From Hydrogenedens sp964549105 (GTDB taxonomy: Bacteria; Hydrogenedentota; Hydrogenedentia; Hydrogenedentales; Hydrogenedentaceae), in contig CAZJTZ010000014.1 in assembly GCA_964549105.1 (NCBI GenBank), forward strand, positions 14,070-78,069: DNA of 64,000 nucleotides. The letters run 5' to 3'. The position numbers and the translations under genes are program-made. The first letter of the stretch is position 1. Each line of letters starts with the position of its first letter. Shown piece by piece: positions 35,893 through 44,587 of the stretch. A model generated the notes under the pieces. It searched no databases and was not told the DNA's origin. It saw only the letters and a list, made by a program, of their open reading frames with translations.

Positions 35893-36827
35893 TGTCGTTC
35901 TTCTTTATGTTGGGAACTTCATGTTTTCTGGGTATAGTATTAGGTGCGAATGATGGGGGAAATGTGTTCGGAGGTGCTGTTGCTACCCGATTTATTCGTT
36001 TCAGGACAGCGGGAATATTGACCTTTGTCTTTGTCGTAGTAGGCGCTATTCTTCAAGGAAGTAAAGGGATTGAGACTTTAAGTGGAATTACCCTACAGAA
36101 CATAAACTCCTCTATTTTAGTAGGTCTTGTAGTATCAATTGTTGGTTTTAGTCTAATACTTTTGAGACAGCCTATAAGCCTTTCACAGGCAGTAGTTGGA
36201 GGTCTGATTGGATTGGGTCTGGCTCAACGCCATGTTCAATGGCAAATACTGGGGAAGGTGTTTTTATGTTGGCTTCTTACACCAATAGGTGCAGGAATAG
36301 TAGCCATACTTTGCTATAAAATTCTATTGGCTATATTTTCAAGCATGAAAATAGGCATTTTAACACGCGAAACATTGATACGCAGAGGATTAATCTTTTC
36401 GGGAATTCTTGGTGCGTATGCTTTGGGTGCTAACAATGTTGCCAATACAGTGGGTATGTTTGCAGGAGCATGGGAAGGGTTGTCAAATATCGAGTTGGCT
36501 TTTTTAGGAGGTATTTCTATTGGGATAGGTGTTCTACTTTTTAGTAAACCTATAATGATGAATATAGGAGAGAGAATTGTTGTGTTAGATGGATTTTCTG
36601 CACTGGTTGCAGTTCTATCTTCGGGTATTACTGTTTATATCTTTTCCCTGGTGGGAGTCCCTGTAAGCATGACACAAGCAATTGTTGGGGCAATTGTAGG
36701 TATTGGTTTCCATCATGGAGTTCATACGCTACATTTTAAGGTAATAAAAGATATACTTTTGTGCTGGCTTATTGCTCCTATCTTTTGCCTAATCCTTGTC
36801 TCCGCCGGCTATGCAATTTTTATTTGA
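35892..36827 (+). CDS. pit: Inorganic phosphate transporter, PiT family
   Basis: The 311-residue membrane protein carries both PiT repeats: GANDGGNVFGGAVATRFIRF near the N-terminus and ALGANNVANTVGMFAGAWE in the second half, with about ten hydrophobic helices and two SxSQAvVGgliG-type re-entrant segments (ISLSQAVVGGLIGLG, VSMTQAIVGAIVGIG). These are low-affinity, cation-coupled phosphate (or metal-phosphate) importers. ATG 35892 was preferred over GTG 35889 because it overlaps the DUF47 stop in the usual TGATG form and AAGGATG lies just upstream. The first repeat reads GGN where most have GAN. Confidence 0.88.
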   Translation: MSFFFMLGTSCFLGIVLGANDGGNVFGGAVATRFIRFRTAGILTFVFVVVGAILQGSKGIETLSGITLQNINSSILVGLVVSIVGFSLILLRQPISLSQAVVGGLIGLGLAQRHVQWQILGKVFLCWLLTPIGAGIVAILCYKILLAIFSSMKIGILTRETLIRRGLIFSGILGAYALGANNVANTVGMFAGAWEGLSNIELAFLGGISIGIGVLLFSKPIMMNIGERIVVLDGFSALVAVLSSGITVYIFSLVGVPVSMTQAIVGAIVGIGFHHGVHTLHFKVIKDILLCWLIAPIFCLILVSAGYAIFI

Positions 36828-36894
36828 ATTAAACAGAGATAAAGGAATGGGGAATATCGAGGTCAACTATAACTATAAGGTTAATGATAAAAAG

Positions 36895-36931
36895 TATAAT
36901 TTATAATATATTTTTTTAAATTATATTTTTT
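36895..36931 (+). terminator. Possible A/T-only terminator after pit
   Basis: TATAATTTA (36895-36903) and its exact complement TAAATTATA (36917-36925) form a 9-bp stem followed by T residues to 36931. The stem has no G or C, so it is weak and may be chance. Confidence 0.3.
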
Positions 36932-36941
36932 AAGATTTTTA

Positions 36942-36950
36942 TGCTATAAT
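36942..36950 (+). promoter_or_regulatory. Extended -10 promoter for the yjfB-like gene
   Basis: TGCTATAAT at 36942-36950 is a perfect extended -10 element (TGnTATAAT). It lies 28 bases before the ATG at 36978, with GGAGG between. Confidence 0.6.
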
Positions 36951-36977
36951 TTATACAAATAGATTTGGAGGTTTATT

Positions 36978-37163
36978 ATGGATACACTTGGTATTAATTC
37001 TCAGATGAATTTAATGACTTCTCAAATCGGTACGGAATATCTTGCAAGGGTATTAGTTCTTCAGAAAAATGTTATGCAACAACAGGGGGATTCTGCCATA
37101 AAACTAATCCAGTCGGCTGTTCTCCCTTCTACGCAGGGACAAAATTTAGATGTAAAGGCTTAA
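36978..37163 (+). CDS. YjfB-like putative motility protein
   Basis: The 61-residue product has the pattern of the YjfB family: a short N-terminal helix with LGINSQMNLMTSQIGTEYLA, then VLVLQKNVMQQQGDSAIKLI and a small C-terminus (VLPSTQGQNLDVKA, compare the usual G..iDvka ending). YjfB of Bacillus is listed as a putative motility protein without known mechanism. It has its own promoter and a good GGAGG site. No flagellar or chemotaxis gene is in the window. Confidence 0.65.
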   Translation: MDTLGINSQMNLMTSQIGTEYLARVLVLQKNVMQQQGDSAIKLIQSAVLPSTQGQNLDVKA

Positions 37164-37181
37164 ATTTAGTTTTTTATTCTT

Positions 37182-40100
37182 TTACCACTTCACATTTATT
37201 AAGACTTCTTCACCTGTATTGACATTAATGGGAGAACGAGGAATAATTGTTATCAACTCATTATCGTAATAAGTATCATTGTTTATAATTCCTGCTTTCT
37301 CAGTGATGGGGGTAGTTTTATTATCTTTTACTATTGATAGAGTTAGTTGGTTAAATTTGTTTTTTTCTGCGGGGATACTAATCTTATTAATTTCTAATTT
37401 TCCATAATGAGGAGTGATGGATAATCTTGTGCCTCGTTTGTTTTGGTCTAATTCAAATATTCCCCATGAGGAAGCAGTTGTAAAGAAAAATTGACATGGA
37501 TTGTTTTGTGTATGGGGTGTTATTTTAATTGTGCCATTATCGTATTGAAATCCAGATGCGGCAAGAAGCATGGCATAAGCAGACATTGCACGGGCATAAT
37601 GTCCACCACATTCAATTTCACTCCACGGATTTTTGCGATTTCCCTGATATCTTGAACGGGCTCCATTGACAATTTCTATCGCTTTTTCCCAGTCTCTCTC
37701 ATAAATGAAAAATCCTGCTAATTCATATTCAATGCCTGTCCATATCTCATCAGAGTAAAGGATAGGGGATTCAGGTCGTCCACCTTTGGGCCAGGTGCAC
37801 ATTAAAAGTCCCGGCTCGTCGTCTTCTGCAAATCGGCGAGGTAATTGGACATGGTCATAAAAATTTTTTCGCCAATTGTATTGATAGATAGAATTTAATG
37901 TTGACTTAATGTAGGTTTCAGGAAACAAATAACCTATCCCTAAAATATGTGCCCACCATTGTCCAAGCAATTGGTCGGAATGACAACCTGTGCCGTAGCA
38001 ATTCATTTGATTGTATACTTCCGGTCCTACCCCTGGGGCATCAAAAACATTGATAAAGTATTCACCATTCCAGCATGTTTCGATATACTTGTTTATCCCG
38101 GATTCATATCGTCGTTGACATTCTATAATCAAATTGGGGTCAGGTGAACCTAACTCCTTTAACATGGTTTCCATAGCCTTTAAGGTAGCAAGGTATAATG
38201 AGCCTATAAATGTGTTCGACCCGTAAATATGAGTGTCGTAGGTATTAGGCTGTTCTCCTCTTATAATCCCTTCGCCTGCTGGGTCATGCTTTTCCAAAAC
38301 ATGCTGAAACACCTTTACAGCATTATGCCAGATAGGCTCAATCCATTTTCTATCATTAGACATTTTGTAATCACGATAAAGTTTGAGAAGTGTTCCCAAT
38401 TCTCCATCTAAGGCATGATGTTGGGGTCCGCCAATTTCATCTTTCAATTGTGCCTCTGTTACGGGAACAACAAGCCGATGGGGAATATAGGAATCGGTTT
38501 TATCTACCTGGTAAAACAATTCCTGGTATCGTATCCTTTGCTCTAATCTGGGAAATAGATAGGGGAGAGTTTGAGCATAGTTATATACATGAGTGCAATT
38601 CATGGGACAGCAATTATCCGTTCCTTCAAATCCACCTACCGTCCCATCTTCCAGATAGATATAAATGGGGGTGTGCAAGGTGGCAATATTTGCAGAGATG
38701 GCTTCCAACATTACAGGCGGAAGGGTAGAGGTAAAGAAATCTTTATGAAATTGGGCTGTCTGTGCTAACAAATAAGGGTAATTGTTTATACAATAATCTG
38801 TAACCTCCATCGCACTATGGAAGTAATTATTGTAATAGTTTCCTAAACGGTAGTCGTATTTAAGTTGGGGCAATGTCCAGAAATACTGATTTCCACGGGT
38901 GCGATTGGGAAAATACCATGTAAGGATAAAAAAAACTTCCTCTTCCTCTCCCGGCAATAGTTCAAAAGGATAAGCAATACTTCCATTCCAGGTATAGCCA
39001 GCACTACTTGGATGGGTATCTTCTGGCTCAGGTAAAGCACCATTTTTGGAAAAATGTTGCCAGAAATAATTGAAATCCCTCCATTGGGCGCAAGTCATCG
39101 GTTCTTGATCCTTGTTCGATTTGATGGAAAATGCCATGTTTCCCCATAGTGGATGTTCCGAGTCAAGCCCTTTGTAATAAGCATAAGGAACATTCGAAAC
39201 CATGTTAATCAAAGTAGCAGTCCAATTCCTCTTGTATTCTGCTGGAACCCAGTCTGTTACTTTCCCATTACACCATATTACGGAACCTTTACCTATATCT
39301 TTTTTGACGAGTAGAGGTATTCCTGAACTTGTTTCAAGTAATATATTGATGTGTTTACCTTTAATTTTGGATTTAGGTTTAAAAATTCTATTTCCACTTA
39401 ATTTAATATCTTTCAAATTTGCTGAAATTGTTTCTGCATTTACTTCAAAAATTTCATCAACCCAACCTCCCTGTTTTGAGGCAATAGGTAGCCATTCCAA
39501 CAATGTTTTGTAGGATTTTTTGTCTATAGGATAATCGCAAGAGAAAATAATCTCATCAACCAAAATATGTCCCCACCCATCAGAAGCGTTATCAACAATC
39601 TCAATATGTGCTTTTTTACCTATATATTCAGACACATTCCATATCACCTTTTTTAATATTTCAGTATCCGAGCCCGTAGCAGAAAAAACTTTTATCCCAT
39701 CCACAACAAGAGCAACATATAAATTATCAGGTTTTTTGCCACCCCCAACACGAAATTGAATGAACGGATATTGAATTGTAAATTCTTTTGATATTGCCAT
39801 TCCTGTCTTTTTGTCATCATTGTTATAAGTGTTAACAAGATGTTTTCCTTCATAACCGATAATATCCGTCTGTGTATCAAATTTACCCTCTGTGGGTTTA
39901 TCTCCAAATGCTTCGCCTGTTATTGTCCATTGATTGTATCTAGCACCTTCAAAATTATCAAAAACAAAATCTTTCTTCCTGTTTCTCTTTGCCTTATGTA
40001 TACAAAATGCCCAATCGAAAATAGATTGTCTATCGCCGCTAACAATAAGACAAGCCCCATTTTCTATGTCCTCGTCAAGTTTTTGGATTGCTTCTGATGA

Positions 40101-41006
40101 TAAAATTTTATCCGAAGGTCCCAGCCAATAAACATTGGGAACACTTTCATCAAGTTCATTTTTCGTGTTTATATTCTCTGAAAAGTTTATATTAATATTG
40201 GGCAGGTAGCGAACAGGATAGGCACAGTCATAAAAATTAGTATATAGATTAACCTGCCTTGAAAATCCTTCTTTTCCTGTGGAGACAACCCCCATTTCGA
40301 TATGAGTAAAATCCGACTCTTTTTTTACCAGGTTAGTATTGTTATTCAATTCCGGATGGGACAGAGCAAATATATCCTTTCCATCTATCGTATGATTTGA
40401 ACTCATCAATTCGCCATACCCATCCCAACCAATAATATTAGGCATAGTCCCTGCCAGAATACCCTTAATGGCTTTTGTGTCTGTGTTTTTTAGTTTGAAA
40501 GTGAAAAATATAGCAGGCAGAGCAGAATTCTTTTCATCCATTGGCACAAATGGTGAAAAACATTCCATAGAGAGTTTAAGCGAAGGTGTAAAATCTTCAA
40601 AAGATAATTCCGCAAAAGGAAATTCGCCCGCGAATTTGATTTTGTTTACTCCTTCGCCCGGAAGTGGAGGATTCATTTGCAGTATGCGTGCTTTTGATTG
40701 TTCCCCATTATCAACGAATATAGAAAAGAAAGCATCCGATACATTTGCATTTGAATTAAAATTATTAATAATTTCCCATGGACTTAACTTCCCATTGCCA
40801 CGGACATATATCTGACCTGCTCCCAGTCCACCTAATGGAAAGGCTATCTCTTTCAAATATTCATCTGTATATACTTTATTAATTACATACCGCTCTTCAT
40901 TTTCTAATTTGTAGTCTTCAGAATATAAGTTTGTGCAATTCAGTAAAAAGATAAAAACTGAAAATACAAAAGACATAAACCTACCTACCCACTTACTCAT
41001 AAACAT
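37182..41006 (-). CDS. GH116-family glycoside hydrolase with an inserted beta-sandwich domain, exported
   Basis: The 1274-residue product starts with a signal-like segment (FVFSVFIFLLNCTNLYS). The GH116 N-terminal domain begins at IAFPLGGLGAGQIYVRGNG (about residue 55). Residues about 345-490 form an insertion (DNFEGARYNQWTITGEAFGD ... NASDGWGHILVDEIIF) of the lectin-like beta-sandwich type seen in some GH32 proteins. The catalytic (alpha/alpha)6 domain includes NCTHVYNYAQTLPYLFPRLE (about 800) and TGCHSDQLLGQWWA (about 1010), whose Asp matches the GH116 acid/base. The family includes beta-glucosidases, beta-xylosidases and non-lysosomal glucosylceramidase. At about 1270 residues it is longer than usual. 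AAAGG precedes the start. Confidence 0.82.
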   Translation of the reverse strand: MFMSKWVGRFMSFVFSVFIFLLNCTNLYSEDYKLENEERYVINKVYTDEYLKEIAFPLGGLGAGQIYVRGNGKLSPWEIINNFNSNANVSDAFFSIFVDNGEQSKARILQMNPPLPGEGVNKIKFAGEFPFAELSFEDFTPSLKLSMECFSPFVPMDEKNSALPAIFFTFKLKNTDTKAIKGILAGTMPNIIGWDGYGELMSSNHTIDGKDIFALSHPELNNNTNLVKKESDFTHIEMGVVSTGKEGFSRQVNLYTNFYDCAYPVRYLPNININFSENINTKNELDESVPNVYWLGPSDKILSSEAIQKLDEDIENGACLIVSGDRQSIFDWAFCIHKAKRNRKKDFVFDNFEGARYNQWTITGEAFGDKPTEGKFDTQTDIIGYEGKHLVNTYNNDDKKTGMAISKEFTIQYPFIQFRVGGGKKPDNLYVALVVDGIKVFSATGSDTEILKKVIWNVSEYIGKKAHIEIVDNASDGWGHILVDEIIFSCDYPIDKKSYKTLLEWLPIASKQGGWVDEIFEVNAETISANLKDIKLSGNRIFKPKSKIKGKHINILLETSSGIPLLVKKDIGKGSVIWCNGKVTDWVPAEYKRNWTATLINMVSNVPYAYYKGLDSEHPLWGNMAFSIKSNKDQEPMTCAQWRDFNYFWQHFSKNGALPEPEDTHPSSAGYTWNGSIAYPFELLPGEEEEVFFILTWYFPNRTRGNQYFWTLPQLKYDYRLGNYYNNYFHSAMEVTDYCINNYPYLLAQTAQFHKDFFTSTLPPVMLEAISANIATLHTPIYIYLEDGTVGGFEGTDNCCPMNCTHVYNYAQTLPYLFPRLEQRIRYQELFYQVDKTDSYIPHRLVVPVTEAQLKDEIGGPQHHALDGELGTLLKLYRDYKMSNDRKWIEPIWHNAVKVFQHVLEKHDPAGEGIIRGEQPNTYDTHIYGSNTFIGSLYLATLKAMETMLKELGSPDPNLIIECQRRYESGINKYIETCWNGEYFINVFDAPGVGPEVYNQMNCYGTGCHSDQLLGQWWAHILGIGYLFPETYIKSTLNSIYQYNWRKNFYDHVQLPRRFAEDDEPGLLMCTWPKGGRPESPILYSDEIWTGIEYELAGFFIYERDWEKAIEIVNGARSRYQGNRKNPWSEIECGGHYARAMSAYAMLLAASGFQYDNGTIKITPHTQNNPCQFFFTTASSWGIFELDQNKRGTRLSITPHYGKLEINKISIPAEKNKFNQLTLSIVKDNKTTPITEKAGIINNDTYYDNELITIIPRSPINVNTGEEVLINVKW

Positions 41007-41082
41007 CCACTACCTTTCCCTTTAACTTTTGTGTTTAAACAGATTTTATAAAGAGACACTCTTTTTAATATTGTGGAGGAGA

Positions 41083-41328
41083 TTATGCCTGTGCCTGTTC
41101 TTCCGCTTTTGCCTTCGCTACAAGGTCCTCTAATACCTGGAGGAGCACTTCCGTTTCTATTCCATAAGCCATACATACTTGTTCAATAGTCTCAAAACGG
41201 CTGATACCACAATGAGCACAACCTCCAAGATGAAAAGCAGCAAAAACCTCTGCTACACGAGGATGAATTGCCATGGCTTCAGCAACGGGCATATCTGCAT
41301 AAAAAATTTTACTTTCGTTCTCAGACAT
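41083..41328 (-). CDS. DUF1858-domain protein
   Basis: The 81-residue product fits DUF1858: ADMPVAEAMAIHPRVAEVFA, then GGCAHCG (two Cys spaced by two), ETIEQVCMAYGIE and a helical end rich in Ala and Glu. ATG 41328 was chosen because the AAAGGA ribosome site overlaps an upstream in-frame ATG at 41343. Such domains occur in ScdA-like and hybrid-cluster-linked proteins and are thought to handle metal or redox cofactors through the Cys pair. Function here is unknown. Confidence 0.8.
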   Translation of the reverse strand: MSENESKIFYADMPVAEAMAIHPRVAEVFAAFHLGGCAHCGISRFETIEQVCMAYGIETEVLLQVLEDLVAKAKAEEQAQA

Positions 41329-41463
41329 TTTATATCCTTTCATTCATTTTAGATTTAAAAAATATTATAACAAACTATATATAAAACATCCCAGAAAATA
41401 ATAATATTTCACCTCGCACCTACGCAAAAACATAACGAAATGAAAGAGTCCTATAACCATTAT

Positions 41464-42231
41464 TCAGATGTTCAGTAAGAGTATTACTAAACCAAGTTCT
41501 ATGAAGAGATGGCAGAGAAAAGCCATAAGGTTGTTCTTTTTGCGGAGAGTCCATAAACAGGCAAATAAAGAAAATATAGACATTCCCAGCATTTCTAAGA
41601 ATGGCTTGGGAATATGGTAAGCAGTCTCTACAATGGGGACAAGGAACCATGTATATTTTTTGTGCAGTCTACGGCATGCTCGCAATAGAAGATGCCGATT
41701 CAAAAATTCCCAGCCCGGTAGCCATGAGATAATCCAGAGAATTTGTTGAAAGAAGATAATAACCTTCTGTTTGGAAGGTAATTCTTTTAAGCTAGAGTAG
41801 TAGGAACTAAGAGTAGGGGAAAGGATAACAAAAATTAACGATGATACACACAATAAGGTTAATACTAAAAGTATAAAAAAATCCTTCTTTTCCCATGACT
41901 TGAATGAAAACCAATAGAAATCAACGGCTTTATTGAAAATAATGATTGGAAGGATTAGCCACAAAAAAAATTTTCTAAGGTCAAATTCAATGAAGAGAAA
42001 TGAGAACAAGGAATTTTTAAATACTGGAATTTTATTAAGAAGATGGGAAAGGTCAATATTGAAAATTCCCCAGTTAAAAATAAAGTGAATATCAAATGTT
42101 GCCAACAGGTCAATAATAAAAACTGCAATAGTGTATATAATAATAAGAACAGCCAGAGATGCGGGGAAATCCGCTTTACTTGTATTGTTATTTGTAGTTT
42201 TACAGTTGTTTTTATCTTTATTTGGTTTCAT
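41464..42231 (-). CDS. CPBP/CAAX-like membrane protease homologue, divergent
   Basis: The 255-residue product has about six to seven hydrophobic helices. Near residue 170, GWEFLNRHLLLRA resembles motif 1 of CPBP glutamic proteases (EExxxR) but reads EFLNR, a variant common in one subgroup. ETAYHIPKP could be motif 2, and FLCHLFIELGLVI (HxxxE instead of HxxxN/D) motif 3. Activity is uncertain. The start follows the endonuclease III stop directly, so it is co-transcribed with nth and polX. Confidence 0.55.
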   Translation of the reverse strand: MKPNKDKNNCKTTNNNTSKADFPASLAVLIIIYTIAVFIIDLLATFDIHFIFNWGIFNIDLSHLLNKIPVFKNSLFSFLFIEFDLRKFFLWLILPIIIFNKAVDFYWFSFKSWEKKDFFILLVLTLLCVSSLIFVILSPTLSSYYSSLKELPSKQKVIIFFQQILWIISWLPGWEFLNRHLLLRACRRLHKKYTWFLVPIVETAYHIPKPFLEMLGMSIFSLFACLWTLRKKNNLMAFLCHLFIELGLVILLLNI

Positions 42232-42894
42232 TTATTCATTTTTGTTTGATTTGTAAAAATCACACCACTTGTTTATAACGCACTCATTACATCTGGGTTT
42301 TCGAGCAAGACAAATGTTTCGTCCATGAAAGACAAAGAGATGTGAAAAGAATGTCCATTTCTCGGGAGGTAAAAGTTTTTCTAAATCCTTTTCAATTTTT
42401 TGCGGGTCATTGGCGTTGCTCAATCCCAGTCGTTGTGCTAACCTACTGCAATGTGTGTCCACAATAATTCCCGGTGTCTTAAAGCATTCACCAAGAATAA
42501 CATTTGCGGTCTTCCTGCCTACGCCGGGTAGTAGTAGAAGGTTCTCCATTTTGTCAGGAACTTCCCCATTAAAGTTTTTGACCAACATTCTACATGTTTC
42601 AATAATATGTTTTGCCTTGTTTCTGTAAAATCCGACGGGTTTAATCAGGGCTTCTAACTTTTTTTGTCCTATATCAATAAAATCCTGTGGAGATTTCAAT
42701 TTTTGGAATAGGGTCTTACTTACTTGATTTACTCGTTCATCCGTGCACTGTGAAGCAAGAATAGTCATGAGAAGTAATTCAAAGGGAGAACGATAGTTTA
42801 ATGTACAGTGAGCCTCTGGATAAATTTTATTCAAATGCTCATAGATTTTTTTTGCTTTATCTTTGAGTTGTTTTATTTCTTTTGTCTTATCCAA
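42232..42894 (-). CDS. nth: Endonuclease III
   Basis: The 220-residue DNA glycosylase/AP lyase removes oxidised pyrimidines in base excision repair. The helix-hairpin-helix LLLPGVGRKTANVIL includes the catalytic Lys (GRKTAN). VDTHCSRLAQRLGL holds the catalytic Asp, and the C-terminal CLARKPRCNECVINKWC (C-x6-C-x2-C-x5-C) binds a 4Fe-4S cluster. The start overlaps the end of polX by 22 bases, so both repair genes share an operon. Confidence 0.95.
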   Translation of the reverse strand: MDKTKEIKQLKDKAKKIYEHLNKIYPEAHCTLNYRSPFELLLMTILASQCTDERVNQVSKTLFQKLKSPQDFIDIGQKKLEALIKPVGFYRNKAKHIIETCRMLVKNFNGEVPDKMENLLLLPGVGRKTANVILGECFKTPGIIVDTHCSRLAQRLGLSNANDPQKIEKDLEKLLPPEKWTFFSHLFVFHGRNICLARKPRCNECVINKWCDFYKSNKNE

Positions 42895-44582
42895 TTCTTA
42901 AATTCTTCTACATTTTTGGTGTTGAGAACATCATCAGGAGTTAAAACTCCTTTCCGTGCTATATAGACGCCAAATTTTGAATCATCTATGCCTTCTATTT
43001 CATGGGCATCTACAGAGATAACTAATTTTATATTTTTTCCATGAGTTTTATAAATATTTCTCCAATCCAAATCGAATCTCATAGGATTGGCATTGATTTC
43101 AATACTTACATTGCTTTGTTCACAAGCGTTCAGGATAGCCTCCATGTCCAATGGGTATCCTTTTCGACTAAGAAGAAGCCTTCCACTGAGATGCCCTAAT
43201 ATATGCAAATAAGGATTTTCAATCGCTTTGAGCAATCGTTGTGTTGCTGTTTTTATGTCCATATCAAGTTTTGTATGGACAGAACCGACTACCACATCAA
43301 AAGTAGCCAGAATTTCATTTGGATAGTCTAAACTTCCATCTGACTTAATATCGCACTCAATCCCTTTCAGGATTTGGAAAGGGGCATAAACTTTATTGAG
43401 TTGGTCTATTTCAGCATGCTGTTTAATTATGTCTTGTGGTGTTAACCCATTTGCATAGCCAGCAGATTGACTATGGTCACAGATTACAAGATATTCAAAT
43501 CCTTTTTTTATACAATATTCTGCCAATTCAGAAATGGAATTTCGACCATCACTATAATAGGTATGACAATGAACCACACCTTTAATATCATTATTGGTTA
43601 TAAGTTTTTCTGCCTGCTTATATACAAATTCCATATCATCATAAATATTTCGCAATTCAGGTGGTAAGTAAGTTATACCTGTTTGAATGAAAAAATCTTC
43701 TTCTGTTTCCGTTATAACTTTATTCCCATTTTTACTAAATAATCCCTCATGGGAAAAAGAAAAACTTTTTTTTGAACACTGGTCTTTCACCTTATCAATA
43801 TATTCCTTTGAACCTGTATAAAAGACTGTTTTTGTCCCCAAATCTTTTTTGTCTGCAAAATGAATAAGGATGGGAATATTGAAAAAATTAATTATTAAAG
43901 GAGAATCTGACTTTACTTCTATTTTATCTGGAAAAAATTTAGTTAAATTTTGTGTTATTTGTTCAGGGGTATCTGTTAAAAAAAGTAGATTGATATTTCT
44001 TATTGTTTCTTCATATCTTCTTATACTTCCGACGACAAACACTTTTTCAGGACTAATGATATTCTTTAGTTCCTCAAGAAACTTATTTATTGCATTAAAT
44101 CCATCGGACAATAGAAACTGTCCTCGCCATTGGTTTAATAACTCAATACTCTCAATAATTTTATTTTCCAACTTCTTATTAAAACCGGGTTGAGTTGATA
44201 CCTTACCCTCAATACAAGCCCGATACAATTCATCAAGATTGGTTATGTGGAGGTTATCGAATAGACTCTTTATCCGTTTTGCTCCCAGAGATTGGACGGC
44301 AAACAATTCTAATAGGGTTGATGGATACTTACTTTTGACCTTTTCAAGTGTGGGCACAGGTTCATCATGATACCATGATATAATCTTCTTTTCAATTGCT
44401 TCCCCAACCCCTTCCATGTTTCGTAATTGTCCAGTCTCAATAAGATGTTCTATGGACTCAGTAGTATGTTCCAGAGTATCTGCTGCTTTTAAGTAAGAGC
44501 GTATTTTGAAAGGATTTTCCCCATCTATATCAAGATATCGAGCAAGTTCTCTTAGAGAATGTATGATAGACTCTTTATCCAT
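42873..44582 (-). CDS. polX: PolX-family protein: PHP exonuclease with inactivated polymerase domain
   Basis: The 569-residue product has the bacterial PolX order: 8-kDa/HhH region (1-130, RNMEGVGEAIEKKI), polymerase fingers/palm (130-320) and PHP nuclease (335-569). In the palm, GSIRRYEETIRNINLLFL has Asn at residues 196 and 198, where active PolX has the two metal-binding Asp (ETvxDlD), and the third Asp motif (normally vDl) reads IPILIHF near 239. Nucleotide transfer is therefore not expected. The PHP residues are present: VVHCHTYYSDG (H338, H340), VICDHS, KGIECDI, GSVHTKL, GHLSGRLL, ISVDAHE. It likely acts as a 3'-5' exonuclease or AP endonuclease. It precedes nth. Confidence 0.88.
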   Translation of the reverse strand: MDKESIIHSLRELARYLDIDGENPFKIRSYLKAADTLEHTTESIEHLIETGQLRNMEGVGEAIEKKIISWYHDEPVPTLEKVKSKYPSTLLELFAVQSLGAKRIKSLFDNLHITNLDELYRACIEGKVSTQPGFNKKLENKIIESIELLNQWRGQFLLSDGFNAINKFLEELKNIISPEKVFVVGSIRRYEETIRNINLLFLTDTPEQITQNLTKFFPDKIEVKSDSPLIINFFNIPILIHFADKKDLGTKTVFYTGSKEYIDKVKDQCSKKSFSFSHEGLFSKNGNKVITETEEDFFIQTGITYLPPELRNIYDDMEFVYKQAEKLITNNDIKGVVHCHTYYSDGRNSISELAEYCIKKGFEYLVICDHSQSAGYANGLTPQDIIKQHAEIDQLNKVYAPFQILKGIECDIKSDGSLDYPNEILATFDVVVGSVHTKLDMDIKTATQRLLKAIENPYLHILGHLSGRLLLSRKGYPLDMEAILNACEQSNVSIEINANPMRFDLDWRNIYKTHGKNIKLVISVDAHEIEGIDDSKFGVYIARKGVLTPDDVLNTKNVEEFKNWIRQKK

Positions 44583-44587
44583 AATCC

